Under the pieces are notes generated by a model that saw nothing but the letters and a program-made list of their open reading frames with translations, did no database searches and was not told the DNA's origin. Positions 7,088-14,195 of a stretch of 24,019 nt of DNA are shown here, in pieces. Numbering within the stretch: position 1 is the first letter of the stretch; each line of letters opens with the position of its first letter. Source of the stretch: a virus. The stretch spans positions 1 to 24,019 of IMG/VR virus record IMGVR_UViG_3300046501_000161; one strand, 5' to 3'. A program made the translations under genes and the position numbers.

Positions 7088-7582
7088 TTAACGGCAGAAG
7101 ACGGCGTAAGTGAGTTCATTCATTTGCGTGACCTTCTGGCAGATCGCTAAGCGGATCTCGTCCAGGCGTTCGCGTTCCTTGGCGTCTACCTCACCATCGC
7201 GGGTGGCTTCGCGCCACTCACGGGCAAGCCGCCCAACCTCATCGACCAGTGCCATGTAAACGGACTGGATCTCTTCATGATCAACGGTGGTTACGCAGGG
7301 CAGGGTGATAAACACGCCGCCAGACTCTGCCGCGACCGCTTCTGCAAACAGCGTGGTGTTGCTGTTGGCCTGCATCTGCATGGCGAGATGCACGTCTACG
7401 GACTGCCCTTTGCGCTCGTAGATGCGGTTTTCCAACCCGTCTTTGGATAGGCTTACCGACGCGGCCATCGCTGACCAACCGCCATTTACCGAGCGGCACA
7501 TCGACTGATAGCTCGCACGGATCCTGTCCACAGGATTCTCCGGCGTTCGGTGGTGTGCGGTTTGCTGTTTGATGTCTACCAT
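7088..7582 (-). CDS. Phage regulatory protein, CII/YmfL-like
   Basis: A 164-residue protein. The central part (residues about 35-95: GGWSAMAASVSLSKDGLENRIYE, then QSVDVHLAMQMQ and GGVFITLP; motifs listed in pieces) matches my memory of the YmfL / phage CII regulatory family, in which a helix-turn-helix is followed by a short beta segment. The C-terminal third is a long charged helix, probably for oligomerisation. As the second gene of the early operon it fits a factor acting in the lysis-lysogeny choice or in replication control. The GAGG in the end of the previous gene serves as its ribosome binding site; the gap between the genes is 4 bases. Confidence 0.75.
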   Translation of the reverse strand: MVDIKQQTAHHRTPENPVDRIRASYQSMCRSVNGGWSAMAASVSLSKDGLENRIYERKGQSVDVHLAMQMQANSNTTLFAEAVAAESGGVFITLPCVTTVDHEEIQSVYMALVDEVGRLAREWREATRDGEVDAKERERLDEIRLAICQKVTQMNELTYAVFCR

Positions 7583-7586
7583 TTGA

Positions 7587-7775
7587 TTAGGCCTCGCCTG
7601 CCGCTTTCATTGCCTCAAGGCCTCTGAGATAGATCAGGCGAGCGAGGCTGCTTTCGGATCGGTTCTGCTGCTGTGCCATGTCGCCAAGACCAGCCTTCTC
7701 GTCGGCTGTCAGCCTCATCGCAACGGGCTTATCGGACATCACCCCATTAGGGGCTCGGCTACGTGGTGTGGTCAT
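7587..7775 (-). CDS. Small ribbon-helix-helix-like regulator, first early gene
   Basis: A protein of 62 residues from the ATG at 7775, or 50 from the ATG at 7739. The stretch VAMRLTADEKAGLGDMAQQ followed by RSESSLARLIYLRGLEAM has the beta-strand/helix/helix pattern of Arc/MetJ-type DNA-binding proteins, including the acidic-basic helix boundary and a serine-rich turn. I exclude starts further upstream because they would read through the promoter and operators. As the first product of the leftward promoter it takes the place of Cro/Cox in other P2-like phages and may feed back on that promoter or act as an excision factor. Confidence 0.65.
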   Translation of the reverse strand: MTTPRSRAPNGVMSDKPVAMRLTADEKAGLGDMAQQQNRSESSLARLIYLRGLEAMKAAGEA

Positions 7776-7806
7776 TTCCGGTCTCGGTTGGTGGTAGGAT
7801 TGTGTA

Positions 7807-7880
7807 AATCTGCAATACACAACTGAATTATTCGCAGGAATCTGCAATATGTCAAACGATGTTTGCGAAAATCTGCAATA
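7807..7880. promoter_or_regulatory. Three direct operator-like repeats AATCTGCAATA
   Basis: AATCTGCAATA occurs three times in the same direction at 7807-7817, 7839-7849 and 7870-7880. The steps are 32 and 31 bp, three turns of the helix, which puts all copies on one face of the DNA. P2 C repressor is known to bind directly repeated half-sites, so repeats of this kind are expected for this repressor class. The last copy lies within the repressor coding sequence (codons 8-11). Confidence 0.8.
7827..7855 (-). promoter_or_regulatory. Early leftward sigma70 promoter
   Basis: On the minus strand TTGACA (7855-7850) is followed after exactly 17 bases by AATAAT (7832-7827), 11 of 12 consensus positions. 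Transcription would start near 7820 and read the whole early operon. One operator-like repeat lies in the spacer, one around the start site and one upstream, so the repressor would shut it off. The -35 hexamer overlaps the first codons of the repressor gene. Confidence 0.85.
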
Positions 7881-8292
7881 CAACGATCGGTTGTCGCAGG
7901 AACGCGTTCGTCTTGGCCTCACTCAAACGGAGATGGCCAAGCGCGGCGGCGTTGCTTTTCGTACTTACTGTGATTACGAGGCGGGCAAGACTGAGCCGAA
8001 GCTCGGTTTTCTCGAAGCGGTAGGGCGCCAGGGTGCCGATGTGCTTTATATCGTCACTGGCGAGCTGTCCGGTGGGCACTTGGCCCCGGACGAGATGCTG
8101 GTTCTTGGTGGATACCGAGAACTCGACTCGAAAGGCCGCTCGGGCGTTCTTGGGATGATCGCCGGATACAACGCTCCAGAAGCACAACCCCCGCAGAAGT
8201 TCAGCATGGGCGACGTTGCCCAGATCATCAGCGGTGGGGCAGTGAATCAAACCGGTGCACGTATCAGCACTGGCAAGAGGACGAAAGGCTAG
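7849..8292 (+). CDS. HTH prophage repressor (C/CI-like)
   Basis: A 147-residue protein. Residues 12-70 form a Cro/CI-type helix-turn-helix (RLSQERVRLGLTQTEMAKR, then FRTYCDYEAGKTEP; the recognition helix is around VAFRTYCDYE). Residues 80-110 resemble the helical tail of Pseudomonas phage repressors (DEMLVLGGYRELDSKGR). There is no LexA-type peptidase domain, so RecA-driven self-cleavage is not expected and induction must come from another factor. The C-terminus ends in SMGDVAQIISGGAVNQT, a motif repeated at the start of the next gene product. It is divergent from the early operon; its start codon lies inside the operator region, allowing autoregulation. Confidence 0.88.
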   Translation: MSNDVCENLQYNDRLSQERVRLGLTQTEMAKRGGVAFRTYCDYEAGKTEPKLGFLEAVGRQGADVLYIVTGELSGGHLAPDEMLVLGGYRELDSKGRSGVLGMIAGYNAPEAQPPQKFSMGDVAQIISGGAVNQTGARISTGKRTKG

Positions 8293-8306
8293 GAAGGATT
8301 AGCCGT

Positions 8307-8336
8307 CCGCCAAGTATAATGGCGGAAAGCCATTAT
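8307..8336 (+). promoter_or_regulatory. Two mutually exclusive hairpins plus a TATAAT, upstream of membrane-protein gene
   Basis: CCGCCA (8307-8312) can pair with TGGCGG (8320-8325), and ATAATGGC (8316-8323) can pair with GCCATTAT (8329-8336). The two stems share 8320-8323, so only one can form. TATAAT at 8315-8320 could be a -10 element, but I see no -35. The region lies between the repressor stop and the next start codon. Confidence 0.45.
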
Positions 8337-8356
8337 GGATGTGGGTGCGGTGGATC

Positions 8357-9013
8357 ATGGGGGAGAGTTACAAGGTTGGGGATGTTGCCCAGCTCATTAC
8401 CGGCGGTACGGTCAATGAGGGCAGCAACAACCCGCAGTTGAGCAATGTTTTCAATCTGTCATTCGGTTCAAACGCAGATAGGGCTATCACCGACCTGCAA
8501 CGTAAGGCGATCGCCTACCGAGTAGGGGAAGTTCTGAGCGCCACCGGCCTCGAACGATTCGACGTCTACAAAGTGATTCTCACTGACTTTGGCGTGGACA
8601 AACTTGGTGAGCTACCACGCGACAGTTTTCACGAAGTGATGGCTCTACTGGATCGCTGGGTCAAGGATCCTCTCAAAGTGCCTCAGTCTTCATCTTTTGC
8701 GCATCCCTTTGCGCTCACAGGTGACCCAGGCTCATCGAACGAGCCGTCGCCATCAGCTGGCGGATCTCTGCGCCGCAACACCATCATCATTTCGAATCGA
8801 CAAATTGCCTGTGGCATCGGTTTGGCCGGTGCGCTGCTTTACGGCGCGTGGTTGGCTGGTCTCGGGTTTGCTCAGGATCCGACTGTTTGCCAGTTCAACG
8901 GCAAGGCATTTTCGGTCGGAAGCGTGCTGAAGATGGAAGGCTTCAAGCGTGTTTGTCAGCGCACAACAGACGACGGCCCCGAATGGGCCGTTCCAACATC
9001 AGAGAGCGCTTGA
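8357..9013 (+). CDS. Single-pass membrane protein with repressor-shared motif and ORF6C-like domain
   Basis: A 218-residue protein. Residues 6-22 (KVGDVAQLITGGTVNEG) repeat the C-terminal motif of the repressor. Residues 45-102 look like an ORF6C-type helical domain known from phage antirepressors (LATGLERFDVYKVILTDFGVD-like core, then LPRDSFHEVMALLDRW). A low-complexity Ser/Pro linker (110-137) leads to one membrane helix at about 149-170. The C-terminus has two cysteines in a compact pattern (CQFNGKAFSVGSVLKMEGF...C) reminiscent of DUF1496. The start at 8357 has GGTGG upstream; an earlier in-frame ATG at 8339 lies in the hairpin. The domain order suggests a membrane-bound partner of the repressor; this is inference. 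Confidence 0.8.
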   Translation: MGESYKVGDVAQLITGGTVNEGSNNPQLSNVFNLSFGSNADRAITDLQRKAIAYRVGEVLSATGLERFDVYKVILTDFGVDKLGELPRDSFHEVMALLDRWVKDPLKVPQSSSFAHPFALTGDPGSSNEPSPSAGGSLRRNTIIISNRQIACGIGLAGALLYGAWLAGLGFAQDPTVCQFNGKAFSVGSVLKMEGFKRVCQRTTDDGPEWAVPTSESA

Positions 9014-9034
9014 ACTCTCGCATAGGAAACCACC

Positions 9035-9436
9035 GTGAAAAGAACCGGCCTTACCCTGCTGTTACTCGCATCGATCACCATTGCGCATGCTGAACCCGTG
9101 CCGACAAGCATTGCCAAGCAGCTCAAACCGCTTGATATCAAAGCCGTCGAGCTTACCGGCGATGCGTTGCGCGTGGACATGAATCGACCGCGCGTCACCG
9201 AGGACATCTACGCCACGGTGGTGAATAGCGTATGCACGAGCCTTATTCTTGAGCCGGGCTCGTGGGGCAAGACCGACTTTCGACGGATCGAGGTAGTGAA
9301 CTCATTCGGCGCGCAGGGCCGGGTGTTTGCGGGCGGTGCAGCTGAGTGCAAGGCGATCGGCAAGCTGAACATGGATGAGGTCAATCAACAGTTCTTGCCG
9401 GAACACACCAGCCTCTGGAGCGCGCCCGGCAATTAA
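9035..9436 (+). CDS. Small exported protein of unknown function
   Basis: A 133-residue protein with a clear Sec signal peptide: basic start MKRTG, hydrophobic core LTLLLLASITIA and a likely cleavage after AHA. The mature part has two cysteines (in SVCTSL and AECKAI) that could form a disulphide in the periplasm. I do not know the family, though similar short exported proteins occur in Pseudomonas. It starts with GTG, with AGGAAA about 8 bases upstream. It is the third gene of the repressor unit and therefore probably made in the lysogen: lysogenic conversion or exclusion of other phages is plausible. Its stop codon shares TTAA with the stop of the convergent gene D. Confidence 0.75.
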   Translation: MKRTGLTLLLLASITIAHAEPVPTSIAKQLKPLDIKAVELTGDALRVDMNRPRVTEDIYATVVNSVCTSLILEPGSWGKTDFRRIEVVNSFGAQGRVFAGGAAECKAIGKLNMDEVNQQFLPEHTSLWSAPGN

Positions 9437-10557
9437 TCGGTATCGATTTTTAGCTCAAGGTCGAGCTGAGTGGTAAAGCCGCTATCTGACAGCGAGTGAG
9501 ATACTTGGCTGATGATCCAGTCAGTGCCGTCAATAGTTGGCTTCCAGCCGCTGACGATCGCGGGCAGTTCTGGGAACAGGTCAGCGCGACCATGAGCCAG
9601 GGTGATGCTGAACGAGGCAACACCACGTTGCAGCTTGTCGAACGCTGACTTTGCTCCCCGGATCGCGGTGACTTCACTGGCGTAAGTGTGCCGCAGGACT
9701 TTAGTATTTTCAGCGCTCGGCTTGATGGGGTCAGTCCTTTCAACGCCGAGCTTCTCGCGTTTCCCCGACTTCCCTGACTTCACCTTCTTGATAACCGTCT
9801 TGGCGTCGACCAGCACCTCGCCTTTCTTGGCTGATCCGGTGTTTTGCCAATAGGCCTTCACGGCGGTGAAGTTGTTTCCGTCCGCAACGGTGAAGCGGTG
9901 TTGATCGCCTTTCGAGCGGACAATCGTGACGGCACCGAGCGGCAATCCACTTGCGCTTTTGGCCTCGCCCGCCTTGATGAACATCAGGCGGTCATGCTTC
10001 ACCGTGGCGATTGCATCGAACTGTTCAGCAAGTCGTGTGAGCAGATTGGCATCTGACTCGCTCGTCTGGTCGATGTGGTCTACCACTTCCTCAGCAAACT
10101 GTTTGGCGATCTCGGCGGTGAGCCGGTTTTGGCTGGCGATCGCCGAAACGATGTCCGCCACTTTCTTCCCGTGAAAGCTTCGCTCGCGCTTTGTGGTGAG
10201 CCCCGCCCGAAGATCTGCGCTTCTCGCCCTGATGATCAGTTTGTCAGGACTACCGCTGTGTTCGACTTCGTCGACGGTGTAGGTGCCCTTGTCGACCAGT
10301 CCCTCATGTTTCCATCCCAGTGCGAGGGAAAGTTTCGCCCCTCGTGGCGGCAGGTCGAGCATTCCGTCGCTGTCGTCCAAGGTGATGTCCAGCTGGTCCG
10401 CATCGAATCCACGGTTGTCCGTCAGGGTCAGGGACTCCAATCTCCCTTGCAGGGTGCTGGTGATGTCCTTGCCACCTACGATCGCGATTCGGTAGTCGGG
10501 AGTCGGGTGGATTTCTTCACGTGCGTACTGGCGATTGTCTTGAGCGGGGGCGATCAC
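9433..10557 (-). CDS. D: Tail protein gpD (late control D family)
   Basis: A 374-residue protein of the P2 gpD family, which forms the baseplate hub at the tail tip, corresponding to T4 gp27. Recognisable stretches are LTLTDNRGFDADQLDITLDDSD near the N-terminus, the hub motif GxxVADIVSAIA, and the C-terminal DWIISQVSHSLSDSGFTTQLDLEL. It starts with GTG in a GTGA overlap with the stop of U. It is the last late gene on this side and its end meets the exported-protein gene tail to tail. Confidence 0.93.
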   Translation of the reverse strand: MIAPAQDNRQYAREEIHPTPDYRIAIVGGKDITSTLQGRLESLTLTDNRGFDADQLDITLDDSDGMLDLPPRGAKLSLALGWKHEGLVDKGTYTVDEVEHSGSPDKLIIRARSADLRAGLTTKRERSFHGKKVADIVSAIASQNRLTAEIAKQFAEEVVDHIDQTSESDANLLTRLAEQFDAIATVKHDRLMFIKAGEAKSASGLPLGAVTIVRSKGDQHRFTVADGNNFTAVKAYWQNTGSAKKGEVLVDAKTVIKKVKSGKSGKREKLGVERTDPIKPSAENTKVLRHTYASEVTAIRGAKSAFDKLQRGVASFSITLAHGRADLFPELPAIVSGWKPTIDGTDWIISQVSHSLSDSGFTTQLDLELKIDTD

Positions 10558-10988
10558 GTCTGGCTTCCTTGTGGACGGTTGACCCGTTCAACTCGATCGA
10601 TCTTGTCATCATCGACACGCTTGAGGCTGAGGCTGAACTCGATTCGCCGCGGCGTACCGTCGTCGAAGAAAACGCTCTTTGTCTCGCTCAGGCTATCAAT
10701 GACAAACAGCCCGTGGATGCGTCCGTCGCTGCCGTCAATAAGCGGCCAGGACGAGCCCTGATCGCCCATTTCACGGATCAGGTCGAGGCTCGGCCGACCT
10801 CCTGTCAGCTCCGGTAGTAGTACGCCGTTCACCGTGATGCTTTCATCATCAGGGCCGAGAAACTGTCGCGCGGGACGCGCACCAACCCGGCTTGTCGTCG
10901 GGTGACGCCAGCCGAATTGATGCTGTAGCTCCTGATAAGGAAGGCTGGAAAGGCTGAATGTGAATTGCCCGAGGGCCATCATCGACAT
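10554..10988 (-). CDS. U: Tail protein gpU
   Basis: A 144-residue protein matching P2 gpU, which is involved in completing the tail. It has the family start MALGQFTFSLSSLPYQELQHQ and the pattern GRPSLDLIREMGDQGSSWPLIDGSG-like centre, then GLFVIDSLSETKSVFFDDGTPRRIEFSLSLKR in pieces. AAGGA lies 8 bases before the ATG at 10988. It stands between the tape measure gene and D as in P2. Confidence 0.93.
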   Translation of the reverse strand: MSMMALGQFTFSLSSLPYQELQHQFGWRHPTTSRVGARPARQFLGPDDESITVNGVLLPELTGGRPSLDLIREMGDQGSSWPLIDGSDGRIHGLFVIDSLSETKSVFFDDGTPRRIEFSLSLKRVDDDKIDRVERVNRPQGSQT

Positions 10989-10999
10989 AACTGAGATCC

Positions 11000-13723
11000 T
11001 TAATCCTTGTCGCCAAGACGAGACCGACCACGCGCCGCCTTTTGTCGCTCCACGTTAGCGACTTCTGCTGCGACCAGTTTGGCGAGCGTTTGCGCATCCA
11101 TGCCCGGTGATGGGTGAACGTTGATAATGATCGGACTACCACCAGATTGCGCAGGCGCTCCGGCGCCATTGGCAGGCGCAGAGAGGGGCGGCCGGCTGTC
11201 GATCGGGATTGAACGTCCGAGCGGCGATTGACTGTCGATTGGCAGCGTCCCAGCCATCGCGGTCCCTGCACCAATCGTGATTCCTGCCCCAACGGCAGTG
11301 AGCTGTTTGGCAAAGCTGGTTACCGCAGACAATGGGCCGGCTTGATTCTCAGTCAGACCTTGGTTGAGGCCCGCCATCGTGAACCCACCGAGTTCAGCGA
11401 ACACCCGGCTCGGACTGTGAATCCCGAGCTTTTCCTTGAACCAATCAATTGTCGCGCCACCTGCGCCCGTGATCGCGTCTTTGACCGCGCCAAGGCTGCC
11501 AGTGATACCGTCCACCATGCCTTGCATTATCTGCGAGCCGAGGGTCATAAATTTGGCGGGCAGCGCACCCATAAACGCCATGATCTGATCCCAGTGGGTG
11601 TAAATCTGACCGGCGAGTGTCCATGTCATGAAGAAGTTAGCCAGAGCCTGCCCGACTCCGAATACGATATTTTTTACACCCTCCCAGGCGGCTGAGGCTC
11701 CGGCCTTAATACCTGCCCATAGGGCCGAGAATTTCGGCCCGAGCGTGTCCCAGTTTGCCCAGATGTAGATCGCGGCACCGGCAATCAGTGCAACGATCGC
11801 GAGAATCGGGTTCGCCATCATTGCCATGAACAACATCCGCAGGAGTCCAATGAGCTTCATGATCCCGCCGCCCATCAAACTCAGCGCCCCTTTGAGCAGT
11901 CCAGTGCCCCCGGTGAAAACCTTCATCAGCGTTGAGACGCCACCGAGCTTGGCCCCGAGCATGGCGAACCCTGCATTTGCGATCAGCATGGGGCCAAAGA
12001 TCGTTGCCATGGCGAGCGTCAGGGCGCCCAAGACAGTCAGAACGATGGCGATCACACCAGCAACTTTCATCAGCGCGTTAGCGAGAACGGGGTTTTCCTT
12101 TGCCCATTTACCAAGCCCTTCTGAGACGTCTGTGATCCATTTGGTCAGTGCTTTTAGCTCTGGAGCGATTGCCTCACCGAAGCGGACAAGTGCATTGGTG
12201 AATGTGCCGCTTGCGGCGTCCCAAAGGTTTGCCAGCGTGCCGAGCTGAGCGTTCACCCGGTCTTGCATCGAAGCTTGGGCGTTCATCTTGCCCATCATTT
12301 CGTCGTAACCGGCCTGACCTTTGGTGATCAGCAACGACACAACCTGAGTCACCTCGGAGTCGTCACCGTAGAGATCCTTGATTAGTTGGATACGGGTTTC
12401 GGTGCTGAGCCCCTTGAGCTTGTCCAGCTCTTTGAACATCTGCGGCAAACCACCAAATTCACCTTTCCCGTCGGTGAAGTTGAGTTTCAAGTCGATGCCT
12501 TTGGTGGTTTTCAGATCCTTCAGAACGCCAGTGATGTTCGCCGAGTCCATGCTCTTCTGGAACACTTTCCGGTACGCGTTACCGGCGCTGCCGCCGTCGG
12601 TCATACCAGCTTGGTTCGCCATGGCGAGCAACGGAGCGAGCGCTTTGGCGCCTTCCAAGCCTTTCATCTTGACGGTGTCCATGCCTGCGGAAAGCTTACT
12701 GAAACCCTGCAGCATCCAATCAGGGTTTACGCCGGTGTAGTAGGTGCGCTGGATGACATCCATCAGCCCCATCATGTCCTTTTCAGTAGAGCGGGTAGCG
12801 TCCTGCAATTGAGCGGAGAACTCTGCCGCTTCCTCGAACGGCATCTTGAGCTGTACGGCGAGCATGCCTGTGGCCTCACCGAGACCACCGAGGATTGACT
12901 GTGCTGACATGCCCTGTCGAATGAGCATGGTCATCATGTTCTGGAAGTCGGCTGTTGTGCCGGGTAGCCGGTTGCCGAGGTTGTTCGCCAGTTCACTGAT
13001 CTTGTCGAACTCTGCCGATACCGCACCTCCCGAGGTCATCATCGACACTTTGAGCTGCGTGGCGGCGTCCTCAGCCTGGGCGAACTCTTTCACAGGCACG
13101 AGTAAGGCCGCGCCCGCTGCGGCGCCGGCTGCCGTCATCCCTGCGCCTGCACCGGCCATTTTGTTCCGCGTGTCCATGCCTTTGTCGTACTGAGACTTGA
13201 TGGCCTGCATTCGCTGCTGTTGCTTGCTCACCCGGGCCAGTTTTTCGGACTGCTGGGTGAGCACGCGATTGACTGACTCGACCTGCCCCTTGAGCTGTCG
13301 CTCGTGACTTGCCAGTTGATTGGTACTGATGCCAGCCGCATCCAATGAAGTCTTAGCAGCGCGAGCCGCTTCGAGGCGCTTGGTGTTCGCGAGCGATAGT
13401 TTCTCGACGGCGATCTCGGCCCGCTGTAGCTGGCGAGCCATCTTCTCCGTTGGTGGCCCGGCAGCGGCCATCGAGCTCGACAGCTCTTTGACCTTCTGCC
13501 GAGCAGCCGCGAGCTTGTCACCGGTTTCCTTCGCGTCTCGGGTGAGGGTGCGGAAAGCGTCAATCCTGCCCTGTTGGTCGTTCAGCGACTTGAGTTGGTC
13601 GCGGCTTTCCTTCACCGCTCGCGACAGCCCTTTGCTGCCCTGCATCACAGCCTTCAACGGACGGGTGGCCCGATCGACCGCGTTCAGGATGACTTCCAGT
13701 TTCAGATTACGTATGCCGCTCAT
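11000..13723 (-). CDS. T: Tail tape measure protein gpT
   Basis: A 907-residue protein. The N-terminal 200 residues are a long coiled coil rich in Lys, Gln and Glu, residues about 560-700 contain several hydrophobic stretches (for example VIAIVLTVLGALTLAMATIF), and the C-terminus has the P2-like GIHSPSRVFAELGGFT. The protein fixes tail length and is ejected with the DNA. The ATG at 13723 (MSGIRNLKLEVIL) is chosen because it overlaps the stop of E' (ATGA); the longer reading frame upstream lies in the E' gene. Its place after the E/E' pair is conserved in tailed phages. Confidence 0.93.
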   Translation of the reverse strand: MSGIRNLKLEVILNAVDRATRPLKAVMQGSKGLSRAVKESRDQLKSLNDQQGRIDAFRTLTRDAKETGDKLAAARQKVKELSSSMAAAGPPTEKMARQLQRAEIAVEKLSLANTKRLEAARAAKTSLDAAGISTNQLASHERQLKGQVESVNRVLTQQSEKLARVSKQQQRMQAIKSQYDKGMDTRNKMAGAGAGMTAAGAAAGAALLVPVKEFAQAEDAATQLKVSMMTSGGAVSAEFDKISELANNLGNRLPGTTADFQNMMTMLIRQGMSAQSILGGLGEATGMLAVQLKMPFEEAAEFSAQLQDATRSTEKDMMGLMDVIQRTYYTGVNPDWMLQGFSKLSAGMDTVKMKGLEGAKALAPLLAMANQAGMTDGGSAGNAYRKVFQKSMDSANITGVLKDLKTTKGIDLKLNFTDGKGEFGGLPQMFKELDKLKGLSTETRIQLIKDLYGDDSEVTQVVSLLITKGQAGYDEMMGKMNAQASMQDRVNAQLGTLANLWDAASGTFTNALVRFGEAIAPELKALTKWITDVSEGLGKWAKENPVLANALMKVAGVIAIVLTVLGALTLAMATIFGPMLIANAGFAMLGAKLGGVSTLMKVFTGGTGLLKGALSLMGGGIMKLIGLLRMLFMAMMANPILAIVALIAGAAIYIWANWDTLGPKFSALWAGIKAGASAAWEGVKNIVFGVGQALANFFMTWTLAGQIYTHWDQIMAFMGALPAKFMTLGSQIMQGMVDGITGSLGAVKDAITGAGGATIDWFKEKLGIHSPSRVFAELGGFTMAGLNQGLTENQAGPLSAVTSFAKQLTAVGAGITIGAGTAMAGTLPIDSQSPLGRSIPIDSRPPLSAPANGAGAPAQSGGSPIIINVHPSPGMDAQTLAKLVAAEVANVERQKAARGRSRLGDKD

Positions 13724-13836
13724 TCTTCCGCTCCGCTTCGTTGCCGGGCGCGCTCGCGCCATTCCATCAGCTCACTAAGGCTCATGGCCGACATCGCGTC
13801 CGGCGTCCAATGGAACACCGTGGCGATGTCGGCCAT
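13720..13836 (-). CDS. E': GpE-family tail assembly protein (E')
   Basis: A 38-residue reading frame (MADIATVFHWTPDAM, then LSELMEWRERARQRSG) of the GpE family. In P2 this frame is expressed mainly as the C-terminal part of E+E', made by a -1 frameshift. The same is possible here: this frame stays open upstream to the slippery site at 13887-13893 and lies in the -1 phase of E. The fusion would have 142 residues (87 from E, 55 after the shift). The ATG at 13836 might also be used alone. The FHW and DLxxWR-like ELMEWR motifs are typical. Confidence 0.85.
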   Translation of the reverse strand: MADIATVFHWTPDAMSAMSLSELMEWRERARQRSGAEE

Positions 13837-13844
13837 GGGGTCTT

Positions 13845-14147
13845 CTACTCGGCGGGGGATTGATCCGGCTTGCTGGCCTTCGGCAACAAAAAATCAGCGA
13901 CCTGCGAACCGAGCTGGACGAGATCGGCGGGATCCATGCGCCCGACGTCTTGTTCAGTGAGCGCCGGGGAGGTCAGGCGCGGCAGAATCTTGGTGAGAGA
14001 CGTCACGTTCATCTGCAGCAGGTCAGTAAGTGCGATACCGCGCAACTCGCCCGACGACGGTTTGCGCAGGGTCAGCTCGCTGATGACCTGATCACCGCGC
14101 TTGATTGGGGTGTCCAGGGTGATGTTTTGGTTCTGAGACATGGGCAT
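13845..14147 (-). CDS. E: Tail assembly protein gpE
   Basis: A 100-residue tail assembly chaperone of the P2 gpE family (ITLDTPIKRGDQVISELTLRKP, given in the family start; then SSGELRGIALTDLLQMNV). It coats the tape measure during tail assembly. The first ATG at 14147 is used; the next at 14141 would remove two residues. The slippery heptamer lies in its 3' end, so it is also the N-terminal part of the E+E' fusion. Confidence 0.92.
   Translation of the reverse strand: MPMSQNQNITLDTPIKRGDQVISELTLRKPSSGELRGIALTDLLQMNVTSLTKILPRLTSPALTEQDVGRMDPADLVQLGSQVADFLLPKASKPDQSPAE
13887..13893 (-). promoter_or_regulatory. Programmed -1 frameshift site T TTT TTG
   Basis: In the frame of E the minus strand reads GAT TTT TTG TTG, so T TTT TTG fits the X XXY YYZ pattern exactly. 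It is the same heptamer as reported for P2 E/E'. A -1 stop (TGA) directly before it shows that the -1 frame is usable only after slippage here. Confidence 0.88.
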
Positions 14148-14168
14148 TACTCTTGAGTGGTAGAGGTG

Positions 14169-14189
14169 CGGTCGCCGAAGTGGCGACCG
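14169..14189 (-). terminator. Hairpin between FII and E
   Basis: A perfect 8-bp stem CGGTCGCC/GGCGACCG with loop of 5, starting 6 bases past the FII stop. There is no T run, so it more likely protects or limits the abundant tube message than ends transcription. Confidence 0.4.
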
Positions 14190-14195
14190 TGTTGG

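Noticed and set aside
7807-7880. CRISPR-like array from the three 11-bp repeats
   Set aside because: The repeats are far too short and few, and they lie over a promoter and a coding start: operators explain them better.
7776-7922. Upstream extension of the 7587-7775 gene
   Set aside because: It would translate through the -10/-35 promoter and the operator repeats, downstream of whose start site the message begins.
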